Counted from the stretch's first letter, positions 15,831-24,671 are shown. The stretch is DNA of 32,172 bases from PR03 sp964353555 (GCA_964353555.1 CAYGWM010000042.1:1-32172), one strand, 5' to 3'. The notes: generated by a model from the letters alone, not told the origin. Numbers and translations: made by a program.

Positions 15831-17042
15831 CTAGCCGATCCGCTTGGTGAAGGTCCACACCGCGAGCGTGAGCGTGACGGCGCCGAACACCGCGATCGCT
15901 GCGACCTCGTCGAGCAGAGCCGATAGCGGCGCACCCTTCAGCAGGATGCCGCGGGCGATGCGCAAGAAGTGCGTGAGCGGAAGCACGCTGCCGATCCATT
16001 GTGCCGGCTCGGGCATCGCGTCGAACGGAAACATGAAGCCCGACAGCAGCATCGACGGCAGGAAGAAGAAGAAGGCCATCTGCACCGCCTGGAACTGCGT
16101 GCGAGCCGGCGCCGAGATCACCAGCCCGAGCGTGAGCATCGCCGCCACGAACACCGCAGCGCCGAGCGCCAGATCGACGAGCGAGCCGCGGATCGGCACG
16201 TCGAAGATCAGCGCGCCGAGCGTGAGCACGATCGCCACCTGGATCTGCCCCACCACGAGATATGGGAGCACCTTGCCGATCATCAACTCGCTGCGCCGCA
16301 CGGGCGTCGCGATCAGGAACTCGAAGGTGCCGCGCTCGCGCTCGCGCACCACGGCGAGCGCGGTCATCAGCATCATCGTCATCGTCAGGATGACGCCGAC
16401 GAGCCCTGGCACGATGAACACCGGCGTGCGGCGCTCGGGGTTGTAGAACGGCACCACCGCGATGCGCAGCGAGCCCTCGCGCACGGCGTCCGCCTCGGGT
16501 CCGAAGCGCGCGCGGTCCTCGGGCGGCGAGCGCAGCGCCACGCTGACCTGCCCCGGCACTACGAAGGGCTGCGCGCGCGACGCGAGCAGCGCGCCGAGCC
16601 CTTCGCCTGCCGCCGCCACGGCCGCGGCGACGGTCGGGTTGCTCGCATCGGCCAGGATCGAAATTTCTGCGCCGCGGCCGCGGTAGAGCCGGCGATCGAG
16701 GTCGGGCGGGATCACGATCGCAGCGCCGACCTCGCTCGCGCCGAGCAGACGCATGGCCTCGCGCTCGTCGCGGACCGCGACGCTGGGCGTGAAGGTCTGT
16801 GTCGCAGCCAGCTCGCCGATCAGTTTGCGCGAGAGCGCCGTCTGGGCCTGGTCGACCACGGCAGTCGGGATGTGGCGCACGTCGAGGTTGATCGCATAGC
16901 CGAACAGCAACAGTTGCAGCGAAGGGATTCCGACGATGAAGCCGAGCGAGAGGCGATCGCGCACGAGCTGCAGCAGCTCCTTGTGCGCAACTGCGACGAC
17001 GCGCAGCAGCGCGAGCCACGCGCGCGACGATCGCACCGTCAC
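15831..17042 (-). CDS. ABC-2 type exporter permease
   Basis: 403 aa. One membrane segment at about 32-51, a large extracytoplasmic domain (about 55-205), then five segments at about 207-231, 257-280, 290-311, 323-340 and 378-398. The cytoplasmic signature ERERGTFEFLIATPVRRSEL is typical of ABC2_membrane proteins such as YbhS/YbhR. The GTG start (17040-17042) overlaps the ATPase stop as GTGA, with GGAGG upstream. Only one permease is present, so a homodimer is expected, whereas the E. coli YbhFSR system has two. Substrate is unknown; drugs, lipids or cations are seen in the family. Confidence 0.93.
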   Translation of the reverse strand: MTVRSSRAWLALLRVVAVAHKELLQLVRDRLSLGFIVGIPSLQLLLFGYAINLDVRHIPTAVVDQAQTALSRKLIGELAATQTFTPSVAVRDEREAMRLLGASEVGAAIVIPPDLDRRLYRGRGAEISILADASNPTVAAAVAAAGEGLGALLASRAQPFVVPGQVSVALRSPPEDRARFGPEADAVREGSLRIAVVPFYNPERRTPVFIVPGLVGVILTMTMMLMTALAVVRERERGTFEFLIATPVRRSELMIGKVLPYLVVGQIQVAIVLTLGALIFDVPIRGSLVDLALGAAVFVAAMLTLGLVISAPARTQFQAVQMAFFFFLPSMLLSGFMFPFDAMPEPAQWIGSVLPLTHFLRIARGILLKGAPLSALLDEVAAIAVFGAVTLTLAVWTFTKRIG

Positions 17043-18016
17043 GGTGTTCCTCCGGCGACTCCCGCCGCATCGGTTTCGAGCTGCTCGCCGCGCATCAGCG
17101 CCACGAAGACGTCCTCGAGTGCGGCCGTCCCGGGCGCCGCGCTGACGCCCGAGAAGCCAGCCGCCTCGAGGCGCCCGCGCAGCGTCTCCGCCGCCACTTC
17201 GGCGGGCCCGACGCCGGGCGCGAGCAGCACGTGGGCGGTGTCGCCGAGCTGTGTGATGCTCGCCACCTCGGGCGCGCCGGCCAGCCGCGCGATCGCCGCC
17301 TCGATGCGCTGGACGCGGCATTCGACGACCCGCCCGCGCAACGCGTGCAGCAGCGCCGAGGGCGGTCCGAGCGCTGCCCGACGCCCGTCGCGCAGCATGC
17401 ACAGCCGGTGACAGCGCACCGCCTCGTCCATGTAATGCGTCGAGACCAGGATCGTCGTGCCGGTGGCGGCCAGCTCGAAGAGGCGCTCCCAGAACGCGCG
17501 GCGGCTCTGCGGATCGACGCCGGCGGTGGGCTCGTCGAGCACGAGCAGCTTCGGCTCGTGCACGATCGCGGCACTGAGGGCAAGGCGTTGCTTCCAGCCG
17601 CCCGAGAGCGCGCCGGCGCGCTTGCGACGCTGGGGGGCTAGCTCGTGCTCGGCGAGCACGGTGTCGAGGCGGTCGCGCAGGCGGCGCCCGAAGAGACCGA
17701 AGACGCGCCCAGCGAAGCGCAGGTTCTCTTCGACGGTGAGTTCCTCGTACAGCGAAAAGCGCTGCGGCATGTAGCCGACCGAGGGCCGCAGCCGCTCGGC
17801 GTCGCGAGGCATCTCGCAGCCCAGCACCAGCGCGGAGCCCGCGCTCGGACGCAACAGGCCGAGCAGCATGCGCAGCAGCGTCGACTTGCCCGAGCCGTTC
17901 GGGCCGAGGAAACCAAACACCGAACCGCGTTCGACGGCGAGATCGACGTCATCCACGGCGACCTGCGCGCCGAAGCGCCGCGTGAGCCCACGCGTCGCGA
18001 CGATGACGTCGCTCAC
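17039..18016 (-). CDS. ABC exporter ATP-binding protein
   Basis: 325 aa. Walker A GPNGSGKST (38-46), Q-loop in YMPQRFSLYEELTVEENL (Q85), signature LSGGWKQRL (138-146), Walker B LLVLDEP with E162, D-loop, and switch H194 in STHYMDEA. The roughly 100 residues after the nucleotide-binding domain form the C-terminal region common in ABC-2 drug-type ATPases. The start is GTG, overlapping the adaptor stop by four bases (GTGA) with no clear ribosome binding site of its own, so it is translationally coupled. It powers the permease at 15831-17042. Confidence 0.94.
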   Translation of the reverse strand: MSDVIVATRGLTRRFGAQVAVDDVDLAVERGSVFGFLGPNGSGKSTLLRMLLGLLRPSAGSALVLGCEMPRDAERLRPSVGYMPQRFSLYEELTVEENLRFAGRVFGLFGRRLRDRLDTVLAEHELAPQRRKRAGALSGGWKQRLALSAAIVHEPKLLVLDEPTAGVDPQSRRAFWERLFELAATGTTILVSTHYMDEAVRCHRLCMLRDGRRAALGPPSALLHALRGRVVECRVQRIEAAIARLAGAPEVASITQLGDTAHVLLAPGVGPAEVAAETLRGRLEAAGFSGVSAAPGTAALEDVFVALMRGEQLETDAAGVAGGTP

Positions 18017-18858
18017 AGCGGCGACTTCGCGGCCGCGAGCGGCGGCAGCGCGATGCGGACTTCCGCGGGCGCTCCGGGTCGCAGCGCGGCGGGCGCGTCC
18101 TCGATCTCGATGCGCGCCTGGTAGACCAGGTACACACGCTCGCGCTCGGTGAGCGCATAGTGCGGGGTGTACTCGGGCTCGCGCGCGAGATCGAGCACGC
18201 GGGCGCGCAGCGGGCCGCTGATGCCGTCGATCCTCACCTCCGCCACCGTGCCGGGACCCACGCGCGCGAAAGCGCGCTCGGGTACCCACACGCGCACCCA
18301 CGGCCGGCCGTCGGCGAGCAGCACCGCGACCACGGATCCCGCGGCCACGCGCTCGCCAGCATCGAAGGGGATCTGGTCGACCGTGGCGCTCGCGGGCGCA
18401 CGCAACGTTGTGTCGTTGAGCCGCTTCTGGGCGGCGGACATCCGCGCCATGGCCGAGCGCAGCCCGGCGCGCGCCTCGTCGCGCGCGAGGCGCGCACGGT
18501 CGAGTACTTCGTCGGAGGCCACTCCGCTGCGGTGGAGCCCGACCCCGCGGCGGTGCCCCTGCTCCGCCACCTCGTTCTGGGTCTGGGCGCCTGCAACGGC
18601 CGCCTGTGCGGCTGCGAGATCCGCCTCGGCGAGCATCGGATCGAGCCGGACCAGCACTGCACCGGCCTCGACGTGCTGCCCGCGCGCCACGGGGACCTCG
18701 ACGATCACCTCCGCCACCGGAGCGGAAATCTCGAGGAGGGTCCGCTCGACCGTCCCGACCAGGAAGAGGTCGCCCGGCTCCTCGCGACAGCCCGGGGCGG
18801 TCAGCACACCGATCGAGAATGCGGCACAACGCCACAGAAACTGCGGCCTGACGTTCAC
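18013..18858 (-). CDS. HlyD/MFP-type periplasmic adaptor, probable lipoprotein
   Basis: 281 aa. The N-terminus has a hydrophobic segment ending TAPGC (C24), an imperfect lipobox. The biotinyl-lipoyl-like half ISAPVAEVIVEVPVARGQHVEAGAVLVRLDP is followed by a coiled-coil hairpin (about 70-160, Ala/Gln/Arg-rich), then TLRAPASATVDQIPFDAGERVAAG and a beta-barrel domain. This is the YbhG-type adaptor order. The GTG start (18856-18858) has GGAGGACGAGGC upstream. It is first in the operon; it, the ATPase and the permease each overlap by four bases. No TolC-like partner is in the window. Confidence 0.92.
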   Translation of the reverse strand: MNVRPQFLWRCAAFSIGVLTAPGCREEPGDLFLVGTVERTLLEISAPVAEVIVEVPVARGQHVEAGAVLVRLDPMLAEADLAAAQAAVAGAQTQNEVAEQGHRRGVGLHRSGVASDEVLDRARLARDEARAGLRSAMARMSAAQKRLNDTTLRAPASATVDQIPFDAGERVAAGSVVAVLLADGRPWVRVWVPERAFARVGPGTVAEVRIDGISGPLRARVLDLAREPEYTPHYALTERERVYLVYQARIEIEDAPAALRPGAPAEVRIALPPLAAAKSPL

Positions 18859-18982
18859 GCCTCGTCCTCCGGAGGCAGGCACTGGCCTCTCGGTGGACAC
18901 GCAGCAATTCGGATGCCGATCGGACACTTTGCGTGGGATGGGCTTCGCTTCGGTGCGGATCAACTGGGGACGACGGGTGCGA

Positions 18983-20203
18983 TCAGAGAATCGCGCCGGT
19001 CTTCTTCAGCGCAGCGAGCTGATCCCAGGACAGACCCATCTCCAGCAGCACGTCTTCGGTGTGCTGTCCCATCTCCGGCGAAGCCGATAGCGGCGGCGAG
19101 GTGCCATCGAATTGCACGGGGCTCGCGACCAGCGCAAACGAGCCCTTGTCGCCGCCGTCGACCGGACGCGTGTAGCCATTGGCGATCGTCTGCGGGTCGT
19201 CGTGGAGTTCGAGTGCGGTCTGCATCGGCGCCCATGGACCTTCCTGGCGATCGAGTCGCGTGCGCCAGGCGGCGAGCGTTTGCGTGGCGAACATCGCGTC
19301 GAGGTCGGCAACGAGCGTCTCGCGATTCTGGAAGCGCTTCGCGCCGTCGGCGTAGCGCTCGTCGGCGAGCAGATCGGGTCGTTCGACAGCGGCGCAGAAT
19401 CCGGCCCAGTAGCGGTCGGGCTGCAACATCATCAGCAGCAACCAGCGGCCGTCCTGCGTGCGGTACGAGTTGGCGAGCGGGTTCGGCGCCGCACCGCGCG
19501 TGAAGGACGGGATCCCGCCCTTACCCGTTTCGAGCAGCTTGCTGGCGACGATGTCCGGCGCCATCACCCACATCGCGGTGCCGAGCAGCGACACGTCGAC
19601 GACCGGCGCGACACCAGTGCGTTCTCGCTGCAACAACGCGGCGGCGACACCACCCGCAACGGTCATCGCGCCAATGGAATCCCCGAAGGCCGGACGCTGC
19701 ATCGTCGGCACTTCCGCGTGCGGCGGCGTCAGCGCGTTGCAGACGCCCCCACGCGACCAGAACGCGGTCGCGTCGTAGCCACCGCGGTCGCGGTCCGGAC
19801 CCAACGGTCCCTGGCCGGAGCCGCGCACGTAGACGACACGCGGGTTCACCGCGCGGATGTCGTCGACGTCAATCCTCAATTTGGCGCGCGCACCCGGCAA
19901 GAAGTTGGTGAGGAACACATCGCAGTCGCGCGCCATCTGCATCAGCACCGCGCGCCCTTCGGCGACGCCGATATCGAGCCCGACGCTGCGCTTGCCGCGG
20001 TTGCTCTGCTGCATCATGAAGTCGACGCCGCCGATGCTCATCGAGAAGCCCGCAGCCGCGAGCCCACGCTGCGCGTCGCCCCGCACCGGGTGCTCGATCT
20101 TCACGACCGTCGCGCCCCAGTCCGCGAGCACGGCGCCAGCCGCCGGCACGAACCACCACTGCGCAACCTCGAGCACCTTGATCCCAGCGAGCGGTCCGGA
20201 CAT
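18983..20203 (-). CDS. CaiB/BaiF family III CoA-transferase
   Basis: 406 aa, canonical order. The N-terminal motif is GIKVLEVAQWWFVPAAGAVLADWGA-VKIE. The catalytic Asp is D175 in FGDSIGAMTVAGGVAAAL, aligning with the FRC active-site Asp region, followed by VVDVSLLG. NRGKRSVGLD and the substrate-loop region are also present. It transfers CoA between acids; the substrate is not deducible. The ATG at 20201-20203 has GGGAGGAACGTG upstream, while upstream in-frame sequence lacks family features. It stands alone, divergent from the sugar cassette, and 124 bases downstream on the minus strand lies the exporter operon. Confidence 0.94.
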   Translation of the reverse strand: MSGPLAGIKVLEVAQWWFVPAAGAVLADWGATVVKIEHPVRGDAQRGLAAAGFSMSIGGVDFMMQQSNRGKRSVGLDIGVAEGRAVLMQMARDCDVFLTNFLPGARAKLRIDVDDIRAVNPRVVYVRGSGQGPLGPDRDRGGYDATAFWSRGGVCNALTPPHAEVPTMQRPAFGDSIGAMTVAGGVAAALLQRERTGVAPVVDVSLLGTAMWVMAPDIVASKLLETGKGGIPSFTRGAAPNPLANSYRTQDGRWLLLMMLQPDRYWAGFCAAVERPDLLADERYADGAKRFQNRETLVADLDAMFATQTLAAWRTRLDRQEGPWAPMQTALELHDDPQTIANGYTRPVDGGDKGSFALVASPVQFDGTSPPLSASPEMGQHTEDVLLEMGLSWDQLAALKKTGAIL

Positions 20204-20219
20204 CACGTTCCTCCCTGCC

Positions 20220-20251
20220 TGCGCGCAGAGCATGCACCCGTCATGCGCGCA
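20220..20251. promoter_or_regulatory. Twin TGCGCGCA palindromes
   Basis: The self-complementary octamer TGCGCGCA occurs at 20220-20227 and 20244-20251, 24 bases apart, with an inner GCATG/CATGC pair. It lies 17-48 bases upstream of the CoA-transferase start in a 234-base divergent gap. GCGC is frequent in this genome, so chance is quite possible. Confidence 0.25.
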
Positions 20252-20306
20252 TCGGCAACGGGGATCATCGGTGAGAAGCAAATACGCGAGAACAGCGCTC
20301 AAGGCC

Positions 20307-20326
20307 CGAATCGGACGGCCGATTCG
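20307..20326. promoter_or_regulatory. 8-bp inverted repeat in a divergent intergenic gap
   Basis: CGAATCGG-ACGG-CCGATTCG is a perfect inverted repeat with a 4-base centre, in the 234-base gap (20204-20437) between the CoA-transferase and the glycosyltransferase. It could be an operator for either gene or a hairpin. No clear promoter boxes or other genes were seen in this gap. Confidence 0.4.
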
Positions 20327-20437
20327 ATCGCGACGGGGATGCGCGCGACGGTCCGGCACGAAGCGTCGTCGCGATTGACTCCCCAGAGGGTCCGTAGTAG
20401 ACAGCGGTCAGGGCCAGGCTGGAGCGGGAGAGTCGGG

Positions 20438-21220
20438 GTGAGTGCGCCGAGCGATGCCGTAGACGGACTCCCGCAGACGAACTCGGCGACGAGTCCGGAA
20501 GCGCGGCCGACTCCCGGAAGCATCAGCGCGTTCTTCCCCGCCTATCACGACTGGGGCACGATCGCGAGCCAGGTGCTGCTGGTTTCGCGCACGCTGCGCG
20601 AGCTGACCGATGACTGGGAAGTGATCGTCGTCGACGACGGCAGTCGGGACCGCACGCCCGAAGTACTCGACGAACTCGCCAAGGTCTGCCCGCGACTGCG
20701 CGTCGTCACGCATCCGATGAATCGCGGCTACGGCGGTGCATTGCGCTCGGGTTTCGCGGCCGCGCGCAAGGAGTGGGTGTTCTACACGGACGGCGACGCC
20801 CAGTACGACGTCTGTGAGCTGTCGCTGCTGTGGGCCGCGCGCGAAGGCGCCGACATGGTGAACGGCTTCAAGATCGCGCGCCACGACCCGGCGCACCGGA
20901 TCATCATCGGGCGGCTCTACCACTGGCTGATCAAGTTCGCGTTCGGGCTCCAGACACCCGACGTCGACTGCGACTTCCGACTGGTGCGCAACGCGGTCTT
21001 CGAACGCATCGAGCTGACGCGCGACACCGGCCTGATCTGCGTCGAGTTGGTCACCAAGATCGAGAAGTTCGGCTTCCGGACGAACTACGTCCCGGTCCAC
21101 CACTACCACCGGCTGCATGGGCGCTCGCAATTCTTCAACCTGCGCCGCGTCGGTCAGGTAGCGATTGGTCTCGGCAAGTTGTGGATCGAGCTGATCCGCG
21201 ACAAGAAGATCGGGCGGTGA
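20438..21220 (+). CDS. Glycosyltransferase family 2
   Basis: 260 aa, GT-A fold, dolichyl-phosphate-mannose-synthase-like. After a Pro/Ser-rich N-terminus of 30 residues: AFFPAYHD, EVIVVDDGSRDRT (62-73), NRGYGGALRSGF, and the metal-binding YTDGDAQYD (116-124). Then come VDCDFRLVR and HYHRLHGRSQFF (222-233), in the place of the family acceptor loop. No transmembrane anchor is evident. It probably transfers a sugar to a polyprenyl phosphate or lipid carrier. The GTG at 20438 is chosen for GGGAG upstream and because the fold begins soon after. Its stop overlaps the next start (GTGA), opening a four-gene cassette. Confidence 0.92.
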   Translation: MSAPSDAVDGLPQTNSATSPEARPTPGSISAFFPAYHDWGTIASQVLLVSRTLRELTDDWEVIVVDDGSRDRTPEVLDELAKVCPRLRVVTHPMNRGYGGALRSGFAAARKEWVFYTDGDAQYDVCELSLLWAAREGADMVNGFKIARHDPAHRIIIGRLYHWLIKFAFGLQTPDVDCDFRLVRNAVFERIELTRDTGLICVELVTKIEKFGFRTNYVPVHHYHRLHGRSQFFNLRRVGQVAIGLGKLWIELIRDKKIGR

Positions 21221-22218
21221 GTCCGGCGCTGCGCACGGCGTTCAGCGGCCGGCGCGTGCTGGTGACCGGCGGCCTCGGCTTCATCGGGAGCCACGTCGCG
21301 CGACGCATGGTCCAGTATGGCGCCGACGTGACGGTGATCGACGCGCTGGTGCCCGGCTACGGCGGCAACCTCTTCAACGTCGACGACATCCGCGATCGCG
21401 TCCAGCTGGTCGTCGACGACGTGCGCGACGTCCCGGCGATCGAAGCCTGCGTCGAAGGCCGCGACTTCGTCTTCAACCTGGTCGGCCAGGTCTCGCACAC
21501 CGATTCGATGAGCCAGCCCGACGTCGATCTCGAGAACAACTGCCACGCGCCGCTGGCGGTTCTCGAGGCGTGCCGGCGCACCAACCGCGCGGCGCACGTC
21601 GTCTACTCGAGTACGCGCCAGATCTACGGACGCCCCGATCGCATCCCGGTCGACGAGTCGCACCCGTGCCGGCCCGTCGACGTGAACGGCATCCACAAGT
21701 GGGCCGCCGAGCAGTACCACCGGCTCTACGACGAGGTCTACGGCATCACCAGCGCGGTGCTGCGCCTCACCAACACCTACGGTCCGGGCGTGCTGGTGAA
21801 GCATCCACGCCAGGGTTTCATCGGCTGGTTCCTGCGCAAGGTCGTCGAGGGCGGCGAGATCGAAATCATGGGCGACGGCACCCAGGTGCGCGACATGAAC
21901 TACATCGACGACGTCGTCGACGCATTGCTGCTTGCGGCCGTGACGCCCGCCGCGCGCGGCCAGATCTACAATCTCGGCGCGCCGCAGCCGGTCGCGCTGC
22001 TCGATCTCGCGCAGCGCCTGATCGAGATCGCCGGACGCGGTTCGCTGCGCTTCGTACCGTTCCCACCCGAGCGCAAGCGCATCGACGTCGGCAGTGTCAC
22101 GGTGGACTACGCGCGAATCCGCGCAGATCTCGGCTGGGAGCCGCGCATCGGCCTCGACGAGGGCCTCACGCGTTCGATCCGCTACTACCAGCAGCACCTC
22201 GACCGCTACCTCGACTGA
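21217..22218 (+). CDS. NAD-dependent epimerase/dehydratase (extended SDR) with Asn in place of catalytic Tyr
   Basis: 333 aa. Rossmann motif VTGGLGFIGSH (16-26), acidic ID pair at 41-42, DVRD near 68-71, SST at 131-133 and IYG. At the usual YxxxK site the sequence is VNGIHKWAAEQYH, so the Tyr is N157 while K161 is kept. LRLTNTYGPG and RDMNYIDDVVDALLLA are typical of nucleotide-sugar 4-epimerases/dehydratases. I recall relatives with the same VNGI-K pattern in polysaccharide clusters. The reaction is therefore uncertain: an NAD-linked change on a nucleotide sugar without a standard Tyr base. The start is coupled to the GT2 stop. Confidence 0.9.
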   Translation: MSPALRTAFSGRRVLVTGGLGFIGSHVARRMVQYGADVTVIDALVPGYGGNLFNVDDIRDRVQLVVDDVRDVPAIEACVEGRDFVFNLVGQVSHTDSMSQPDVDLENNCHAPLAVLEACRRTNRAAHVVYSSTRQIYGRPDRIPVDESHPCRPVDVNGIHKWAAEQYHRLYDEVYGITSAVLRLTNTYGPGVLVKHPRQGFIGWFLRKVVEGGEIEIMGDGTQVRDMNYIDDVVDALLLAAVTPAARGQIYNLGAPQPVALLDLAQRLIEIAGRGSLRFVPFPPERKRIDVGSVTVDYARIRADLGWEPRIGLDEGLTRSIRYYQQHLDRYLD

Positions 22219-22263
22219 AACCCGAAGACGCGCCCGCGCCTGCGGTCGACTGGATGGGAATCG

Positions 22264-22884
22264 ATGGCCTGGCTCGATGGGATCCGCCGCTTTGCTGATC
22301 GGCTCGCCGAGGAGCCGCTCACGTTCCATTGGCTGCGCAAGCTTCCCGAAGCGAACTACCGTGCGACGAAGGCGCGCATCAGCGCCGTGCGCGACACGCT
22401 CGGCCGGCCGCGCGCGCTCGATCTCGGCTGCGGCACCGGCGAGTATTCGCGACTCTTCGAGCCCGATCGCTATCTCGGCGTCGACGTGCACGCGGGCTAC
22501 ATCGCGTTTGCGCAGCGGCGCAATCCGCAGCATCGCTATCTGTGCGGCGACGCGCGGGTTTGGCCGGGCACCGGCACGCCGTTCGACCTCGTGTTGGTGA
22601 ACGGCGTCCTGCACCATCTCGACGACGATTCGGCGCGCGCGTTCCTGCAAGCCGCGCACGGGCATCTCGCGCCGGGTGGAACGCTGCTGGTGATCGAAGA
22701 CGTCGAGCTGCCGGCCGCGACGCTCGGCACCCGGATGGTGCACCTGCTCGACCACGGCGATCACATCCGCGATGCCGAACGCTGGCAGGAACTGGTCTCC
22801 GCGGTCGCGCCGATCGCGCGCAGCGAGACCTACACCAGCGGAATCTGTCCCTATCACCTGATGTTGTGCGGCAAGCCGGCCTGA
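22264..22884 (+). CDS. Class I SAM-dependent methyltransferase
   Basis: 206 aa. Motif I ALDLGCGTGEYSRLF (51-65), acidic residue in LGVDVHAGYI, motif II region CGDARVWPG, FDLVLVNGVLHHLDDD (motif IV), and LAPGGTLLVIED. It probably methylates a sugar or amino-sugar intermediate, judging by its place between an epimerase and an aminotransferase. The ATG at 22264 has only a weak GGGAA upstream. Its stop overlaps the next start by one base (TGATG). Confidence 0.9.
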   Translation: MAWLDGIRRFADRLAEEPLTFHWLRKLPEANYRATKARISAVRDTLGRPRALDLGCGTGEYSRLFEPDRYLGVDVHAGYIAFAQRRNPQHRYLCGDARVWPGTGTPFDLVLVNGVLHHLDDDSARAFLQAAHGHLAPGGTLLVIEDVELPAATLGTRMVHLLDHGDHIRDAERWQELVSAVAPIARSETYTSGICPYHLMLCGKPA

Positions 22885-23984
22885 TGCTGCCGTTCCACGA
22901 TCTCGCGGCGCAATACCGCGAGCACCAGGTCGAGCTCGACGCCGCGATCGCGCGCGTGCTCGCGAGCGGCGAGTACATCCTGGGCTCCGAAGGACGCGCC
23001 TTCGAGGCCGAGTTCGCCGCCTACGCGGCGGCGCCGTTCGCGATCGGCGTCGCGTCGGGCATGGCCGCGCTGGAACTCGCGTTGCTCGCGCTCGGGATCG
23101 GCCCCGGTGATGAAGTGGTGATCCCGGCGCTGACGGCGGTGCCCACCGCGATGGCCGTGCTGAGCGTCGGCGCGACGCCGCGACTCGCCGACGTGGAACT
23201 CGATACCGTGCTGATGGATCCCGCGTCGCTCGCATCCGAGATCAGCCCGCGCACGCGCGCGATCGTGCCGGTGCACCTTTACGGGCAGTGTGCGGATCTC
23301 GTCGCGATCGGCGCGATTGCGGCGCGGCACGGAATCCCGGTGATCGAAGACTGCGCGCAGGCGCACGGCGCTACCGACCAGGGCCGCGCGGCGGGAAGCG
23401 TCGGCGTCGCCGGCTGCTTCTCGTTCTACCCGACCAAGAACCTCGGCGCGATCGGCGACGCCGGCGCAATCGTCACCACGGACGCGTCGCTCGCGGAGCG
23501 CTTTGCGCGGCTGCGCAACTACGGCAATCGCGGCGGCTTCGACTTCATCGAGCCGGGCCGCAACGAGCGCCTCGACGATCTGCAAGCCGCGATCCTGCGC
23601 GTGAAGCTGCGTCACCTCGCGACGGGGAATGAACGGCGTCGCGCACATGCGGCGCGCTACCGCGAGGCGCTCTCGGAAGCGAAGCTCCGGCTCCCGGCCC
23701 TGCGACCGGGCGTGCATCACGTGTATCACCAGTTCGTGATCCAGTCGGACCGGCGCGACGCGCTGCGCGAGCATCTCGCACGAGCGGATGTCGCGACGCT
23801 GGTGCACTACCCGCTCGCGCTGCAAGACGTCGAAGCGCTGCGCACGCGCGTCGTGTTCCGCGAAGCGCCGCGGCGCGCAGCCGAAGCCGCACGCACGATC
23901 CTTTCGCTGCCGATCTATCCGGAATTGCCGGCCGCGCATCAGCAACAGGTGATTCGCGGCATCCTCGACTTCGGCCCGTCCTGA
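22884..23984 (+). CDS. DegT/DnrJ/EryC1/StrS family PLP sugar aminotransferase
   Basis: 366 aa. It transfers an amino group from glutamate to a keto-sugar nucleotide using PLP. SGEYILGSEGRAFEAEFAAY and GVASGMAALELAL open the fold. D156 in VIEDCAQAHGA contacts the cofactor ring, and K185 in FSFYPTKNLGAIGDAGAI is the Schiff-base Lys. LRNYGNRGGF and NERLDDLQAAIL follow. It is the last gene of the overlapped cassette. Together with the epimerase and methyltransferase it points to a methylated amino sugar transferred by the GT2; the product is inference. Confidence 0.95.
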   Translation: MLPFHDLAAQYREHQVELDAAIARVLASGEYILGSEGRAFEAEFAAYAAAPFAIGVASGMAALELALLALGIGPGDEVVIPALTAVPTAMAVLSVGATPRLADVELDTVLMDPASLASEISPRTRAIVPVHLYGQCADLVAIGAIAARHGIPVIEDCAQAHGATDQGRAAGSVGVAGCFSFYPTKNLGAIGDAGAIVTTDASLAERFARLRNYGNRGGFDFIEPGRNERLDDLQAAILRVKLRHLATGNERRRAHAARYREALSEAKLRLPALRPGVHHVYHQFVIQSDRRDALREHLARADVATLVHYPLALQDVEALRTRVVFREAPRRAAEAARTILSLPIYPELPAAHQQQVIRGILDFGPS

Positions 23985-24039
23985 TGAACCTCGCCGCTCG
24001 CCGCTGGCTCGCTACGCGGGAGCGCCGCTGCGCTGGCGA

Positions 24040-24627
24040 TCAGCAAGCGGTCGGAGCCGGCGGCTCGTCCTCTTCGCGCAGCTTGGGTTCGGCGAAGAGT
24101 TCGGGGTGTCTGCCGGTTTTGTCGGCATAGAAGTCCCGGATCGCGTCCATGTCTTCGCGATAGCGGCCGGTCGGAATGATCGCCGGTCCAAAGCCGCCGC
24201 ATCGCCGCCCCCAGTCGAGGTAGCTGAGCACGATCGGCACGCCGGCCTCGCGCGCGATGTGGTAGAAGCCCGACTTCCAGTGCTCGACGCGATCCCGTTT
24301 GCCTTCGGCCGGGACCACCAGCACGAAGTCCTCGCGTCCACGGAACACTTCCACCATCTGCTTGACCAGGTTCTCGCGCAGGTGACGCCGGATCGGGATA
24401 CCGCCGAGGCTCTTGAAGAACGGCCCGAGCGGACCGCGGAACACCGTGTGCTTCATCATGAACGAGATGCGCAGGTCGAACACCGCGCCGAATGCCAGCA
24501 GATAGGCGAGGTCCCAGTTCGACGTGTGGGGAGCCGCGATCAGCACGAAGCGGTGCGGTTTCGGCGGCGCGCCCTCGGCCGTCCACCCCGTCACACGAAG
24601 AAACGCGCGTGCGAGGAATCGGCGCAC
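24040..24627 (-). CDS. 1-acyl-glycerol-3-phosphate acyltransferase-like protein (PlsC/LPLAT family)
   Basis: 195 aa. The HX4D active site is H34-x4-D39 in AAPHTSNWDLAY. Downstream are MMKHTVFRGPLGPFFKSLGGIPIRR (acceptor region) and PAEGKRDRVEHWKSGF, where EGKR replaces the common EGTR; this variant is known in short bacterial LPLAT proteins. It likely transfers an acyl chain to a lyso-lipid at the inner membrane. The GTG start has a GGTGAG-like sequence upstream. It lies on the minus strand behind the LTxxQ-like gene and WS/DGAT, possibly cotranscribed with them. Confidence 0.88.
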   Translation of the reverse strand: MRRFLARAFLRVTGWTAEGAPPKPHRFVLIAAPHTSNWDLAYLLAFGAVFDLRISFMMKHTVFRGPLGPFFKSLGGIPIRRHLRENLVKQMVEVFRGREDFVLVVPAEGKRDRVEHWKSGFYHIAREAGVPIVLSYLDWGRRCGGFGPAIIPTGRYREDMDAIRDFYADKTGRHPELFAEPKLREEDEPPAPTAC

Positions 24628-24671
24628 GAACTCACCCCCGGTTTGATGCGAGAACGGTAGAGGGATCGGAG

